Virus record (IMG/VR): IMGVR_UViG_3300020455_000029
Coordinates: 1 to 41,814 of that record
DNA length: 41,814 bases
Source: a virus
Strand: one strand, 5' to 3'
Both the position numbers and the translations under genes were made by a program. Of the stretch, positions 10,814-25,100 are shown in pieces. Under the pieces are notes generated by a model. It was given only the letters and a program-made list of their open reading frames with translations, did no database searches and was not told the origin of the DNA. Within the stretch, counting starts at the first letter, position 1. Each line of letters starts with the position of its first letter.

Positions 10814-11215
10814 ATGGCCATTACAAGGATATCAAGATCGTTTAAAGATATTAGTCTGTCTTTTAAACCACATCCAGTGACAAAAGATCTTCCTATATTA
10901 AAAAATGAGAGTGCGATTCGTAGATCGGTAAGGAATATTGTGGAAACAATTCCAACTGAGAAGTTTTTTGATTCTGATTTTGGGTCTGACGTATATAAAA
11001 GTTTATTTGACTTTGTTGATTTTGGTACTGCATCTATTATACAGGATCAAATTAAGACATCCATTAGTAATTTTGAACCCAGAGTGAATAATGTAGATGT
11101 GGGAGTAAATCCACAACCTGATGATAATTCATTCGAGTGTACAATTATATTTGATATCATTGGTCAAGAATTTCCTACACAGGAATATTCATTCATATTA
11201 GAAGCAACAAGATAA
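10814..11215 (+). CDS. 25: gp25 baseplate wedge subunit, 133 aa
   Basis: The start is set at ATG 10814 (MAITRISRSFKDI); a TTG two codons earlier would fall almost at the predicted transcript start. Length matches T4 gp25 (132 aa). It carries the gp25 pattern AIRRSVRNIVETIPTEKFFD and the NFEPRV core (EPR motif) shared with contractile-injection-system sheath-initiator proteins. gp25 joins the gp6-gp7-gp53 wedge and nucleates the sheath. First gene of the late block behind a TATAAATA promoter; 4 bp from gp6. Confidence 0.93.
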   Translation: MAITRISRSFKDISLSFKPHPVTKDLPILKNESAIRRSVRNIVETIPTEKFFDSDFGSDVYKSLFDFVDFGTASIIQDQIKTSISNFEPRVNNVDVGVNPQPDDNSFECTIIFDIIGQEFPTQEYSFILEATR

Positions 11216-11219
11216 TCAC

Positions 11220-13133
11220 ATGGCTCTTACCAAATTTTCAAACCTAGATTTCGATCAGATAAAAACATCCATTAAGGATTATCTTAGGTCAAACTCAAAC
11301 TTCACTGATTTTGATTTTGAAGGGTCTAATTTCTCTGTTTTAATTGATACACTTGCATATAATACCTATATCACTGCATTTAACTCTAATTTAATCGTTA
11401 ATGAGTCGTTTTTGGACTCTGCAACGGTTAGAGAGAACGTTGTGTCCCTTTCTAGCAACATTGGGTACACACCCCGTTCTAGGACTGCTGCGGTGGCACA
11501 GATAGATTTGGAGTTAACAATACCTGATACAGACGTTACGACAGTATCTGCACTCACTTTACAACCAGGATTAATTTGTACAGGAAATGTATCAGATTCA
11601 TCGTACCTATTTTCAATAGTAGACAAAATTACGACGAGAATATCTGGCAATGTTGCCAAATTTGAGGGAATAAATGTCTATCAAGGGACATTTTTGAAGA
11701 AAAAGTTTGAGTATGATGGATCATTAGATCAAAGATTCATCTTAAATAACCAAAATATCGATACATCGAAGATAAGAGTGTATATTAGTGATGATTCTGC
11801 GGAAATTGGTATTGAATATACGGCAGTAGACAACATTATTAACATTGATTCCAACTCAAGAATATTCTTTGTACGTGAAGTACAGGATGAAAGGTATGAA
11901 ATCAGGTTTGGTGATGGTATTTTTGGTAAAAAACTAGGAGATTATGCTGGATCTGATGGTAAATACATCACTATCCATTATATGACCACTGATGGAATGG
12001 AAGGTAATGGTGCACAAGCATTTACATACGCAGGAATAGTCAATAATCAGAATGATGTACCCCAAAATTTAACAAAAGTTAGTTTAACTAAGAAAATAAA
12101 CTCCCAAAATGGGTCAAATATTGAAAATATCGACTCAATTAGGTATTATTCACCATTAATATACTCTTCACAGAATCGTGCTGTAACTGCAAGGGATTAT
12201 GAGGCAATTATTAAGAAAATATACCCAAATACGGAGTCAGTTTCTGTAATTGGTGGTGAAGAATTGGATCCACCAGAGTTTGGAACAGTTAAAATAAGCA
12301 TTAAACCAACAAATGGTAGTTATGTATCTGATTTTTCTAAGTCAAATATACTATCAAAGTTAAAACAGTACTCTGTATCTGGAATTAATCAGTCTATTGT
12401 GGACTTAAAAATATTATATGTCGAAATTGATTCAAGTGTTTACTACAATGATGCTTTTATATCTGAACCAAATACATTAAAAACGAACATATTAAATACA
12501 TTAACTGAATATTCCGAGTCAATCAATTTAAATAAATTTGGTGGTAGATTTAAGTATAGTAAGGTTCTACAAACGATTGATGATACTGATCAAGCAATAA
12601 CATCAAACATCACTAAAGTAAGGATTAGAAGGGATTTAAAGGCATATATAAACGAATTTGCACAATATGAACTATGCTTTGGTAATCAATTCCATGTAGA
12701 TTCGGGAGGATTTAATATTAAATCCACTGGGTTTAAGATTCCAGGAGAAAAATCTACAGTATATTTGACAGATGTACCTAAAGAAGATCGTAAAACTGGA
12801 ACACTAGCAATTATAAAACCAATAAATGATACTGAATCAAGAGTTATTGTTGGTGATGCTGGTACAGTTGATTATATTAAAGGTGAAGTTATTCTAACTA
12901 CTGTCAAAATAGTCTCAACAACTAAACCTGATAGTATTATTGAAATACAAGCCTTTCCAGAATCTAATGATGTTGTAGGATTGAAGGATTTATACATCTC
13001 ATTTAGCATATCTGAAAGTACAATAAATATGGTAAGAGATGTTATTGCATCTGGAGACGAAATTTCTGGGGTTAAATTCACCAAAGATTTCTATACATCA
13101 AGTTATTCTAACGGGAAAATAACAAGAGAGTAG
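11220..13133 (+). CDS. 6: gp6 baseplate wedge subunit (baseplate J-like), 637 aa
   Basis: ATG at 11220. Length is close to T4 gp6 (660 aa). Diagnostic stretches are FSVLIDTLAYNTYITAFNSN near residue 47, the following GYTPRS segment, and AVTARDYEAIIKKIYPNTES near residue 321 followed by IGGEELDPPEFG, which is the baseplate J signature. gp6 forms the inner ring that links wedges around the hub. It lies between gp25 and gp7 as in T4, with only one base separating its stop from the gp7 start. Confidence 0.95.
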   Translation: MALTKFSNLDFDQIKTSIKDYLRSNSNFTDFDFEGSNFSVLIDTLAYNTYITAFNSNLIVNESFLDSATVRENVVSLSSNIGYTPRSRTAAVAQIDLELTIPDTDVTTVSALTLQPGLICTGNVSDSSYLFSIVDKITTRISGNVAKFEGINVYQGTFLKKKFEYDGSLDQRFILNNQNIDTSKIRVYISDDSAEIGIEYTAVDNIINIDSNSRIFFVREVQDERYEIRFGDGIFGKKLGDYAGSDGKYITIHYMTTDGMEGNGAQAFTYAGIVNNQNDVPQNLTKVSLTKKINSQNGSNIENIDSIRYYSPLIYSSQNRAVTARDYEAIIKKIYPNTESVSVIGGEELDPPEFGTVKISIKPTNGSYVSDFSKSNILSKLKQYSVSGINQSIVDLKILYVEIDSSVYYNDAFISEPNTLKTNILNTLTEYSESINLNKFGGRFKYSKVLQTIDDTDQAITSNITKVRIRRDLKAYINEFAQYELCFGNQFHVDSGGFNIKSTGFKIPGEKSTVYLTDVPKEDRKTGTLAIIKPINDTESRVIVGDAGTVDYIKGEVILTTVKIVSTTKPDSIIEIQAFPESNDVVGLKDLYISFSISESTINMVRDVIASGDEISGVKFTKDFYTSSYSNGKITRE

Positions 13134-13134
13134 T

Positions 13135-16100
13135 ATGATACAAACAGGATTTGAAAGTAGAGTAAAGATTCAAGATATTATATCGAATCAACTTCCAAAT
13201 TATATTTTGGATGAGAGTCCTCTTACGTCTGATTTTCTTAAACAATATTATATTTCACAAGAATATCAAAGTGGTGCTGTTGATCTTGCAGATAATTTAG
13301 ATCAATATTTAAGACTTGATAACTTGACTCCTGATGTTGTAGTAGATTCTACAACACTATCAGAAAAAATTAGTAGTACAGATACAACAATAACCGTATC
13401 CAATACAAAAGGATTCCCAAATACTTACGGTTTATTAAAAATTGATAATGAGATTATTACATATACAGATAAAACATCTACAACATTTACTGGATGTGAA
13501 CGTGGTTTTAGTGGTATTACTAGTTATCATCAAGATTTGAATGAAGAAGATCTTGTATTTTCTACTTCTAATGCTGCAGAACATGAGAAAGATGCAAATA
13601 TTCAGAATTTAAGTTCTTTATTTCTTAAAGAATTTTATAAGAAAACAAAGAAAACTTTTACTCCAGGATTAGAAAATATTAATTTTGATCCTGAAGTTGA
13701 TGCTGGTAATTTTATAAGAGAAGCAAGATCACTTTATCAAACTAAAGGAACAAATGAATCATTTAGAATATTATTTAATGTTCTTTATAATGAAACTCCC
13801 AATATTTTAAATTTAGAAGATAACTTAATTAAACCTTCTACTGCAAGATATGTTAAGAGAAGAATTGCGATAGGACAAATAATTAGTGGTAATCCTTTAA
13901 AATTAAAAGGACAATCTGTATTTAAAAGTAATTTAAACACTGATATTAATATTTCTGTATCGGAAGTTGAACCATTTACTAGGATTGGTATAGGAACTTA
14001 TTATAGCTTTGGGTTGTTCATTGATAATAGTGGATCTAATGAGATTTCAAATACATTTGATATTATCCCAAATACAAAGGTAATCGGAGATATACCTATC
14101 AATTCTTCTGTTATTACTGTAGATTCTACAGTTGGATTTAGTACTTCAGGAGTTTTGGTATCTGGTGATAATAAAATAAATTATACACATAAAACATTAA
14201 ATCAATTCTTGGGAGTAACTTCCGTTACTTCACCTATTGAAACAATGGATGATATTAGAAGTGATCAATATTATTATGGTTATGAGAATGGTGATATTAA
14301 CAAAGAAGTAAGGTTAAGATTTACTGGGGTATTATCTGAATTTACGCAAGATAATACATTATCAGTAAATGATGGTGATATTATAGGTGTAAAAAATATA
14401 GGAGATAAGGTTAAAAATAATAATAAAAATTATAAAGAAATATTCGCAAATTCTTGGATCTATAATACTAGTTCAACAACTAAACTTGAATATTTATCGA
14501 ATGGAGCAGCATCTGCCAATTTGATGAGTCCAGTGGACAGATCAAGTTTAAAATTTGGTGATAGAGTAGAATTTATTGATAGCACTAATAAAAAGGTAAT
14601 CTATCCTACTCCTGGCAAAGCATTTCCATATGTCAGTAAAAAATTACAGAATGGACAAAAAGGAATTGATTTAGATGAATTAGATGAATTTAAAATCACT
14701 GAAAATGATAATTTTTCTTTAAGGAGGAAATTAAAAACAGCAAATAGTTCTTCTACTCCTATAGAATTTGGTAATGATAAAATAACTTCTGATGTTCAGA
14801 ATGTTTATTTTGGGGATGATTATGCATATGTTGCAGCAAATTCTTTACCATCTTATAGTCCCGATGCAACATCTGATAATTCCTTTCCATATAATGAGCA
14901 AATAAATGTTAATATTAGATCATCAATATTAAATTTATCTGATGATCCTAATGGGTTAAATCCAGAGAGTCTTATTGATAATGATCCAATAAAAGCATTA
15001 TACACTACAATATCATTTACTGAACCTCATTTATTTGAAAATGGTGATAAAATTTATTATCAACCAACAAATGCTCCTTTAGTTGGTATAGAAACTGGAA
15101 TTTATTTTATCAAGAAAATTGATGATAAAGATATCCAATTATATGGATCTAGATCCAGTATCATAAGTAATCAATACATTCCTGTAGGAAAACCTGTATC
15201 TGATGATGGTACTCATAAATTTACATTATATTCACAAAGATCTGGAGAAATCTCTCCTCAAAAATTACTTAAAAAATTTCCATTAAGTTCCAACATTTAT
15301 AATGGTGAATCAACACCAACTACTACTGGTGGAACTGGTATGTTGATTAATGGTGTAGAAATTAATAATTATAAATCATCCCATAAAATGTATTATGGTC
15401 CATTAGATGATGTTTTAGTGGTGAATGGTGGTGATAATTTTGACGTAGTAAACCCTCCAAATATTACTGTACCAAATTTATCTGGTACAACAGCACTTGT
15501 ACAACCAGTTTTATCAGGTAAAATTGATAAAGTCTTTTTATCTAATCAAGATTATGATATTGAATCTGTAGTTTCTATTGGTATTAGTGGGGGTAATGGA
15601 ACTGGATATAATTTAGAACCAGTTCTTAAAGTTAGATCTAGAGAAGTTTCATTTAATGCAAGACCAACAACTTTTGGTGGTGGTATTAATACTACTCCAA
15701 ATACTAGCAATACTGGTAAAATAACTTTTTTAAGTAATCATAATTTTACTACAGGACAATCAGTAAAATATGAATGTTCAACTAGTTCTTTAGTTGGTGT
15801 TGGTGTTGGTGGTAATGAGACTCTTGCCAATTTTGGAAATTATTATGCAAGAGTAATGAATTCTACAACAATTAAACTTTATAATACGTTTGATGATTCT
15901 ATTTTTGGAAATACTGGAATTAATACAATTCAGTTTAATGGGGAGGGATCTGGAATTCAGAAATTTACAAGTGATCCAAAAATGACTGTTGATGATATTA
16001 GAGTCTTAGATGGTGGAAGAAATTATACAAATAGAAAATTATTAGTTAAACCAACTGGAATATCAACCTATACAGATACAATCATCTTTAAAGATCATGG

Positions 16101-19100
16101 ATTTAATAGTGGAGAATTAATATCATATTCTGCTGTAGATGGTAATTCTGCAAAAATAGAAGGATTGGATACAACTAATATTCAATATTATGTTCTTAAG
16201 ACAGATGATGATAATTTTAGGTTATGTAATGCTGGTGTTGGAGGAACAAATAGAACAAATTATGAAAATAAAAACATTGAATTTTTAGGAAGTACTGGAA
16301 CTGGTTATCAACAATTTTCTTACCCTGAGATAAAAGGATTTGTGAAAATAATTTCCACAACAGGTCAAGAAGCTGATATTCCAATAACCCCATCAGTTAA
16401 AGGATCTATAATTGATGTTTATGTATATGAAGGTGGAACAGGATATGGGTCAACAATTGCTAATAATGAAGTAAATCCACTTATTACAATAAAAACTGGT
16501 GTAAATGCGATATTAACTCCATATTTTAATAATGGACGATTATTTAGTGTTGATGTTGAGTATGGTGGTAAAGATTATTATTCAATACCAGATTTACAAG
16601 TTATTGATCCTACTGGAAAGGGTGTTGGTGCAGAATTAAAACCAATTATTGAAAATTTGAAAATAACAGGTGTTGAAATTTCTAATGCGGGGATTGGATA
16701 TTCATCATCTTCCACAATTTCAGTTAAGTCTGCAGGACAAAATGCAAAACTTATTCCTCAAGTAAGATCTCTTACAATTAACAATAAAGTTAAATTTGGT
16801 GGTGATAGTCCTTATTATCAATTGGTTGAGACTGATAATAAATTAAAATATGCTGCATATGCATACAATTCTACTTTATTTGACGATGATGGAAATAAAT
16901 CGTCAGGTATTATTGGATGGGCATATGATGGAAATCCAATATATGGTCCTTATGGTTTAGGAGATCCTAGTGAAAGTCCATCAGATACTAGTGGATTAGC
17001 AAGAAAACTTAAAAGTGGATATGTTTTGAATACTGATAATGTAATTGATAGACCATTAAAAAGTGATTTTGAGGAAGGATATTTTATTGAAGATTATAAA
17101 TTTGATAATAGTGGTGATTTGGATAAATTTAATGGTAGATTTGAAAAAAATAAGGAATTTCCTAATGGTGTTTATGCATACCATGCAACTATAAATGAGT
17201 TTCCATATTTTATAGGTAATGAATATAGGTCATTACCTATAACTGAAAATATTACTACTTTTGATCAATCTACGTTCGATTTTAATACTTCTGGTGTATT
17301 AAGAAATACTTTGCCATATAAAGTATCAGATAAGTTTGCTGATAATGATTTTATTATTGAAACAAATGAAATACAAGAACAAGAAATTGAAATTCAATCA
17401 GTTTCTAGTGGAAGTATAACTGGATATGATGTATTAAATGTTGGATCTGATTATATAACTAACGAAACATTAGAATTTGATGAATCTGGGACTAAAGGAG
17501 ACTCATTTTCTGCAAAAGTTGGATCTATAAAAGGTAAGGATATTAGTGTTATTGAAACTACTGTAGATACATATGATGATTCATTATTAATATGGGGTGA
17601 AGATACTCTAGAGTGTTTTATTGAACCAAATCATCCTTTAAAAGATGGTGATAGGGTAGTTATTTCAGGACTTTCAAGTGATTTGTCTAATATTAATGGA
17701 TCTTATAAGATTGGAATAACAACATTTTCGTCAACTGCAATATCAACAATATTTTCTTCACCAACTCCAGGATTTACTACTGAAATTTATGTTTCTGCGA
17801 TACCAGAATCAATTTCTATTGGAAGTAGTATATTGGTAGGTCCAGAAACTTTAAAAATTCTGAATATATTTGGTAATGATAATATTCTTAGAATTGAAAG
17901 AGATTCTACTAATAATGCATCAGAATATCCAGCCGGAATAGGTATAACTTATATTACTAATTCATTCAAAATTAATAAGGAAACTGATTATTTTAATTCT
18001 TCAAGAAAGAAAAGTATTTATTTTAATCCTACCAAATCCGTTGGTATTGGTACTACTCCAGGAACTAATTATGAGGTATCATTTGATTTTGCAGGAAATA
18101 GTGTTACTAGAAATATTCCAGTAAGGCAACTTTATATTGAAAATCATCCATTTAAGACTAATCAAAAAATTTCTTTAACAATACCTTCTGGAAATATTGC
18201 AATATCAACTAATAAAGTAGATCCTCCATTTAACATACCAACATCTCTATATGTTGTAAATAAAGGAATTAATACACTTGGAATAAAAACAGGAATTGGT
18301 ACTGCTAGTGATGGATATGAATATGAAGAAGTTTATTTCCGTAGTCTTACTAATGCTGATACTGATAAGTATTTGTTGCAATCAGATGATATTGTTCAAG
18401 TTACATCTAAAGTTCAGAGAATAAAATCAGTAGTTTCTGTATCAACTGTTGGAACATTTAATTCTGGATATCATGAATTATCAAATGGTGATGATATTAT
18501 ATTGAAAGTTGAACCAAATATTAATTCTGGAATAGGATCAGATACTAATATCGAAGTAAAACGTGATTTATCATCAGGAAAAATTTTAATTAATCCAATT
18601 ACCTTTAATGTTGGTGATGTTAATATCAATGATAATACTATTACATTGGGTTCTAAAGGATTTAATTTAAAAACTGGAGATAAAGTTTTATATTCTGGTA
18701 GTGCTGCAGGATTATCTACAGGAAATTACTATGTTTATAAAGTTGATGATAAGATAGTTAAATTATGTAAAACATATTCTGAAGCAACACAAGAAATACC
18801 AAATGTTATTGATATTACAAGTGTAGGTATTTCAGGTCAATCTATTAGTTTAATAAACCCTCCTATTAAATACACAAATAATACTAATTTAGTATTTGAT
18901 CATTCAGATTCTTCTATGAATGGTTATGATTTTAAAGTGTATTATGATCAAGAATTTAAAAATCCATTTGTTGGAACAGGAAATACTTCATCATTTAACG
19001 TTTCTACTACTTCAAATACTACAACTCTCACTTATAGTGATAATTTATCTAAAAAACTTTATTATAATATAGAAAAATCAGGATTTATTTCAACTTCTGA

Positions 19101-22100
19101 TACTGATGTTCTAAATTATTCTGAAATATTATCAATTAATAGTGTATATGATGGTGAGTATATTATTAGTGGTGTTGGGCAAACAAACTTTACTATATTT
19201 TTAAATGAAATTCCAGAAAGAACTACATATCAAGCAACTGAATGTGATGTAATAGAATATACAACCAAATCAAAGTCTGCTAAAGGTCCTATTAACAAAA
19301 TAAAAATCATTTCTGGAGGATCTGGATATAAAAATCTTCCTACTTTTGTTGGTGTTGGAACTACTTCAACAGGTAAAGATGCATCAATTATATTAAAATC
19401 AGATAGTATGGGTAATGTATCTAAAGTTAGATTTATTAATGCTGGATTTGAGTATTCATCTGATAAAACTTTAGAACCAATTGCTTATGTATCACCAATA
19501 ATAGAATTAAAAAATTCAAATAGTGTTGGTATTGTGACTGTAATTTCTGGTGGAGAAAATTATCTTAGTGCACCAAAAATTGTTATTATTGATTCTGATA
19601 CTAAAGAGGTAATTAATAGTGGATTATTAGAAGCAGAATTATTAGATACTTCTATTTTTGAAGTTAATGTTGCAGAAAAACCTTATGGATTGCCAGAACA
19701 AACAGTAACATTAAAAACATCTAATAATACTAATGGTATTACAATTTCACGAGTAGATTCACCAGGAACATCAAATGGACCATCAAATCCTAGTGAATTT
19801 CTTCTTACTCTTGTTACTCCAACAACTAATTTCGGAACAGCACCATTCAAGTTAAATGATGAGATTTTTGTTGAAGGTATTGAAAAATATGGTACTGATG
19901 GTACTGGTTGCAATTCAACAGATCTTGGATATGAATTTTTGAAAGTAACCGAAATTATTGGTAGTAGTGAAAACCCAAATCCATTTAAATTTAGAGTTAG
20001 TGCTGCTGGAATATCTACTGGAGTAGGTGTTGCAGTTACAATACCAACTCAATTTACCTCAGTAGTTAATAAATCTGATTATCCAACATTTAGTGTTGTA
20101 CAATCCAAAGAAGACTTTGATATTGGTGAAACTTTAATTGTAAATGATGTAATAACAAATATTAAAATAACTCAAAATAATCAAACTTCAGTTAAAGTTA
20201 GTGGACTTAATGTAGATGATTTAAGTGTTGATGATGTTATTGTTGGAAATACATCAGGAAATAAAGGAACAATAAAAAAAATTACTGAAAATAATGGTAA
20301 GTATGATGTCGGTTTTTCACATATAAAGGATATTGGTTGGTTTGATGAAATTGGAAAATTAAATGATGATACTCAAGTAACACCTAATAATGATTATTAT
20401 CAGAATTTATCTTATTCGGTACAAAGTTCTATTACCTGGGATAAATTACAAACTCAAGTAAATAATATTCTTCATACGAGTGGATTGAAAAATTTTGCAG
20501 ATACTGGAATTACTTCAACATCAAGTATTAGTATTGGGTCTACATCAGAAACAAGTATAATACGTGATTATATAAGTGAAAAGAGGGTTGATGAGATTAA
20601 AGGTCTTGATTTGGTTAGGGATATTGATATTACAGGTAATGTGGCAAGATTAATAGAATTTAAGAATCTAAGACTATCAGATTATATTAGTTGTTTAACT
20701 AATGACGTTTTTGTTATTGATAATATTAATAGTCAATTTTCAAATTTAGAAGATAGTGAAACTTATTATACAGATATAATGGAGATTCCAGCAGATGGAA
20801 GATATACTAATTTGTTGGTTAGAATTAGTGATAATAATCGTATTACAGGAATATCAACACAAATTCAATTATCAGAATTGGTTTTGATGAATTCTTATGC
20901 ATATTCTACAAACAATCAAAATACTTTGTTGGAAAAATATAGAGTATTTAATTCTGATGTTGATGGATATGTTTCTATTGAAGAAGATCAATTGGGAAGT
21001 TTTATAATTGAAAAAAATGATAATAATATAAATGTTCTCAGATTCTATCCAAAAGATAAATTTGATACTGATTATAATTTAAAAATTCTTACTGGTAGAT
21101 TTACTACAGTTAATTCTGGTGTTTCGACAATTAAAGTTGGTTCAATTGATAAAAGTGTATTTGTTCAAACAGTTCCTACTGGAAATACTGATTTGATAGT
21201 GGAAGTTGGTATTGATAGTATAAGTTCATTGTTTGCAAATAGTCAAATTATTGATGTTTCAACTGGAGAAATGAATTTTGTTGAATCTTATATAACACAA
21301 GATGGACAACATAGTTTTATATCAGAAGCATATAATGATACTAATCCAGTTGCAACTAGTGATAATAAAATTGGTATTCTAACTTCTACATTATCTGGGA
21401 ATGTTTTATCACTCAAATATGAAAATAACACATCATCCGATGTAATTATTAAGTCTAATGTTGTTGGTTTTGGATCAACTGGATTTATTACACCAGAAGG
21501 ACATACTGGTGTTGGAACATATAGATTCAAATCGATTGATGAACCAGATGGATATGAAAGATCTATAATTTATCAAGGAATATCAACTAGTGGTGTTGGA
21601 AAAACAACAATTGTTGATATAAGTTCTAATTTATTTGATTCTGCCAAATCTATAGTTGAAGTTAGTGTAGGATCTTCAAAAGCAGTTCATGAAGTATTAT
21701 CTGTTCATGACACAAATAATATTTTTGTACAACCAGCAAAATTCATTTCTGGAGTAGTTTCTCCAATTGGTAATACTGGACTAGGTACTTTTGGTGGTGA
21801 ATATGAAGGAGGTAATTTAGTTGTTAGTTTCTATCCAGATGATGAAGTTGGTATGACAACAGTATCGATATTTAATGAATGTTTATATACTGGGGTTGAT
21901 GCATTGAATATACCTCAAACTTTATTCTATGGAAATGTTTATAATGAAAAATTAGGATACAAATACTATAATGGTATTAGTGGTGATCGTATTAATAGAA
22001 GAGATTTCAAATTAAACACAAATTCTATTCCAATATATGCAAAATCATTTAATCCAAATTCATCCATTTTAGATGCTGATACAGGTACTTTTAATATTGA

Positions 22101-25100
22101 TAATCATTTCTTTAGAACTGGTGAAGAATTAGTTTATACTCCAAAATCAACAATAATTGGAATTGGTTCTACACCCGTGATGTATCGTGATATAAGTGCT
22201 GGTATTACATCAACTCTACCATCTACAGTATTTGGTATAAAGAAAACTGACAATTCATTCCAAATTGCAACTACAAGAGCAAATGCAAATGCTGGTACTG
22301 CAATAACATTTACTGGATTTGGTGAAGGAAATGCACATACTTTATCAATGAAAGATCCTAATGAAAGATCATTAATAACTATCGATGATATAGTTCAATA
22401 TCCAGTAACACCATCTCCAATATCACATACACTAAAATACAATCATAATGTTCATATTGGGTTGAATAATACTATATTCTCTTTAAGTGGTATTTCAACA
22501 ATACATGTTGAGGATGTATTAAAAATTGATAATGAATATATGAGAGTTATTGACGTTGGTACTGGATCAAGTTCAATTGGTCCAATTACACCAGGAATCG
22601 GAACTTACCCATTAGTTTCTGTTGAAAGAGGTTCTGTTGGTACTGCTAAATCTATTCATGAAAATGGGGATCAAGTTAATAAGTTTAAAGGTGGTTTTAA
22701 TATTGTAGATAGTACAATTTACTTTACCAATGCACCAAGAGGAAATCCTAATAGATCCTTAACTGATGGTGGATTAGACTTTCCAACTTCAGAATTTACT
22801 GGAAGAACATTCCTAAGAAATAATTATTCTACTAATGACATATATGATGATGTTTCTGATCAATTTAATGGAATAACAACACAATTTACATTAACTGTTG
22901 GTGGTGCAAATACTATTGGTATTGGAACTACAGGTGGAAATGGTATATTATTCATAAATGGTATATTCCAAACACCAACAACCGATAATAATCCAAGAAA
23001 TAACTTTAAGATTATAGAAACTGGTAGTGGAGCAACAGGTGTAACTAGTGTTATATTCTCAGGAATAACTTCAACTAATGGTGAATTAATTATTTCCGAT
23101 AGTGATGTTAATAGAAATGGAATACCTAGAGGTGGAATTCCTATATCATATGGTTCAACAACTGGATCTGGTTATGCACCTTTAGTTGGAGCATTGGTAA
23201 GACCTGTTTTAGATAATGATGGAACTATTACTGGTATAGTTGGTGTTCCAACTGCTGGAAGTCCATTGGCAGTGGATAACGCACAATATGACAATACATC
23301 GGGTATATTAACAGTTACTACTTTTGAAGAACATCAATTAGTTAATGGTGGAGTTAGTGTTGATGAAGTTAAATTGATGCGTCTTGAATTTTCATGTCCT
23401 GCTGGTCATGAAGGTATAACAACTACTTTCTTCCCAAGTGGTGTTTATGGAGATAGGTTCTCTGTTATTAGTGTTGGTGCAACAAATGAATTTACAGTAA
23501 ATGTTGGAACTAGTACAATTCCACATACCTATGTTGGTTCTGGAACTGCTTTCCCATATTATGGTGATTTAAAACTAGGATCTGGTTACAATAGCATTGT
23601 TTCTATTGGTGTTTCAGTTATAGATGATGGATATGATCATAGATTTGTAAGTGCTGAAAATAATTCAATTATTAAGACCACCTGGGATGGTACGACAATT
23701 ACTCCTACAAATGCAACATATCATCCTAGTTCTGGAATTGTTACCTTTACGGTAGCATCTCATGGATTAGCAACAGACGATTTGGTAGGTATCAAAACAG
23801 AGTCATTGACATTTAAGTGCTCTAAAGACAATTATGCATCAGATCATAAGTATCCCAGACCACCATTCCCTCATACTTTTGATAGTGCTGATGCTAATGC
23901 TGTTAATAACTCATTACAACCTACTGGTGCTGCTTACAACCCCCTAACAGGTGATATGGTATTGACATTTGCTTCTGCTCATGGAATAAGTAATGGAGCA
24001 ACTATAACAATTGCCAATAATTCTATTAACTTTAAGTGTTCTAGAGATGGTTTCACAACAATACATAGTTATCCAAGATCAGCAGATCCTGCATCTGGAT
24101 CTAGTTTAACGGTTTCTAATGCAACTGCTAATAGTGGAAAAGATCTTACAGTTAATGTTGGAGAATCAAAAACAGGAGATCATGTATCTGGTATTTTAAC
24201 AGCAGTTACTAAGGTAAATAATGACATCTTTAGTGTATTTGTTGGTTCATCTGTAGGAAAGGATGCAACTATTACAGCAACTCCAAAAACATATAATACT
24301 CATGTATTTGATTCTTCTAATAGTTCTTTAAATAATGCTCTTTTATTTGGTGATTGGACGGGTTCTACAGTAAGAACTCCAAATAATGCAACATATGCTC
24401 CAGATACTGGTGATTTGGTATTGTCAATTGGATCTCATACCTTTACAACTTCAAATACTGTTGGAATTAAGACTAGTTCTTTAGCATTCAGATGCAATCA
24501 AGATGATTACAATAGTATTCATAAGTATCCTAGAGAAACAGATCCAGTTAATGGTATACAAACTGCAATTACTGCTGTAGATCAATCTGGTGGAACAATT
24601 ACAGTTAACGTTGGAAAATCTAATGTTAATACTGGTGGTGCATTAGACTTTACTATAGTTGGTGGTGGTAAGAGTTATACTAATCCTGTAATATCTGTAT
24701 CACCACCATCATATAGTAATTTGGATGTAATAGGAGTTTCTAGATTGGGAGAAGGTCCAACTACAGATACTGGATCTGGTCTTCGTGTAACTCCTGTAGT
24801 TGGTGCTAGTCAGACATCTGGAATTGGATCTGGATTCTTTGAAGTTAGTGATTTTGAAATTACTAGAACTGGTTATGGATTTAAGAGTGGTGATGTTTTT
24901 GAACCAATTGGATTAGTTACTGATAGAAAATTATATGAACCACATGAGAAGGCAACAATGCAAATTCAAAATGTTTATTTTGATGATTTTACAATGTGGC
25001 AATTTGGAGAATTTGATTATATTGATTCAATTGAAAATTACCAGGATGGTCTAAGAACAAGATTCCCATTATATTATAATGGAAATAGAATTAGTGTTGA

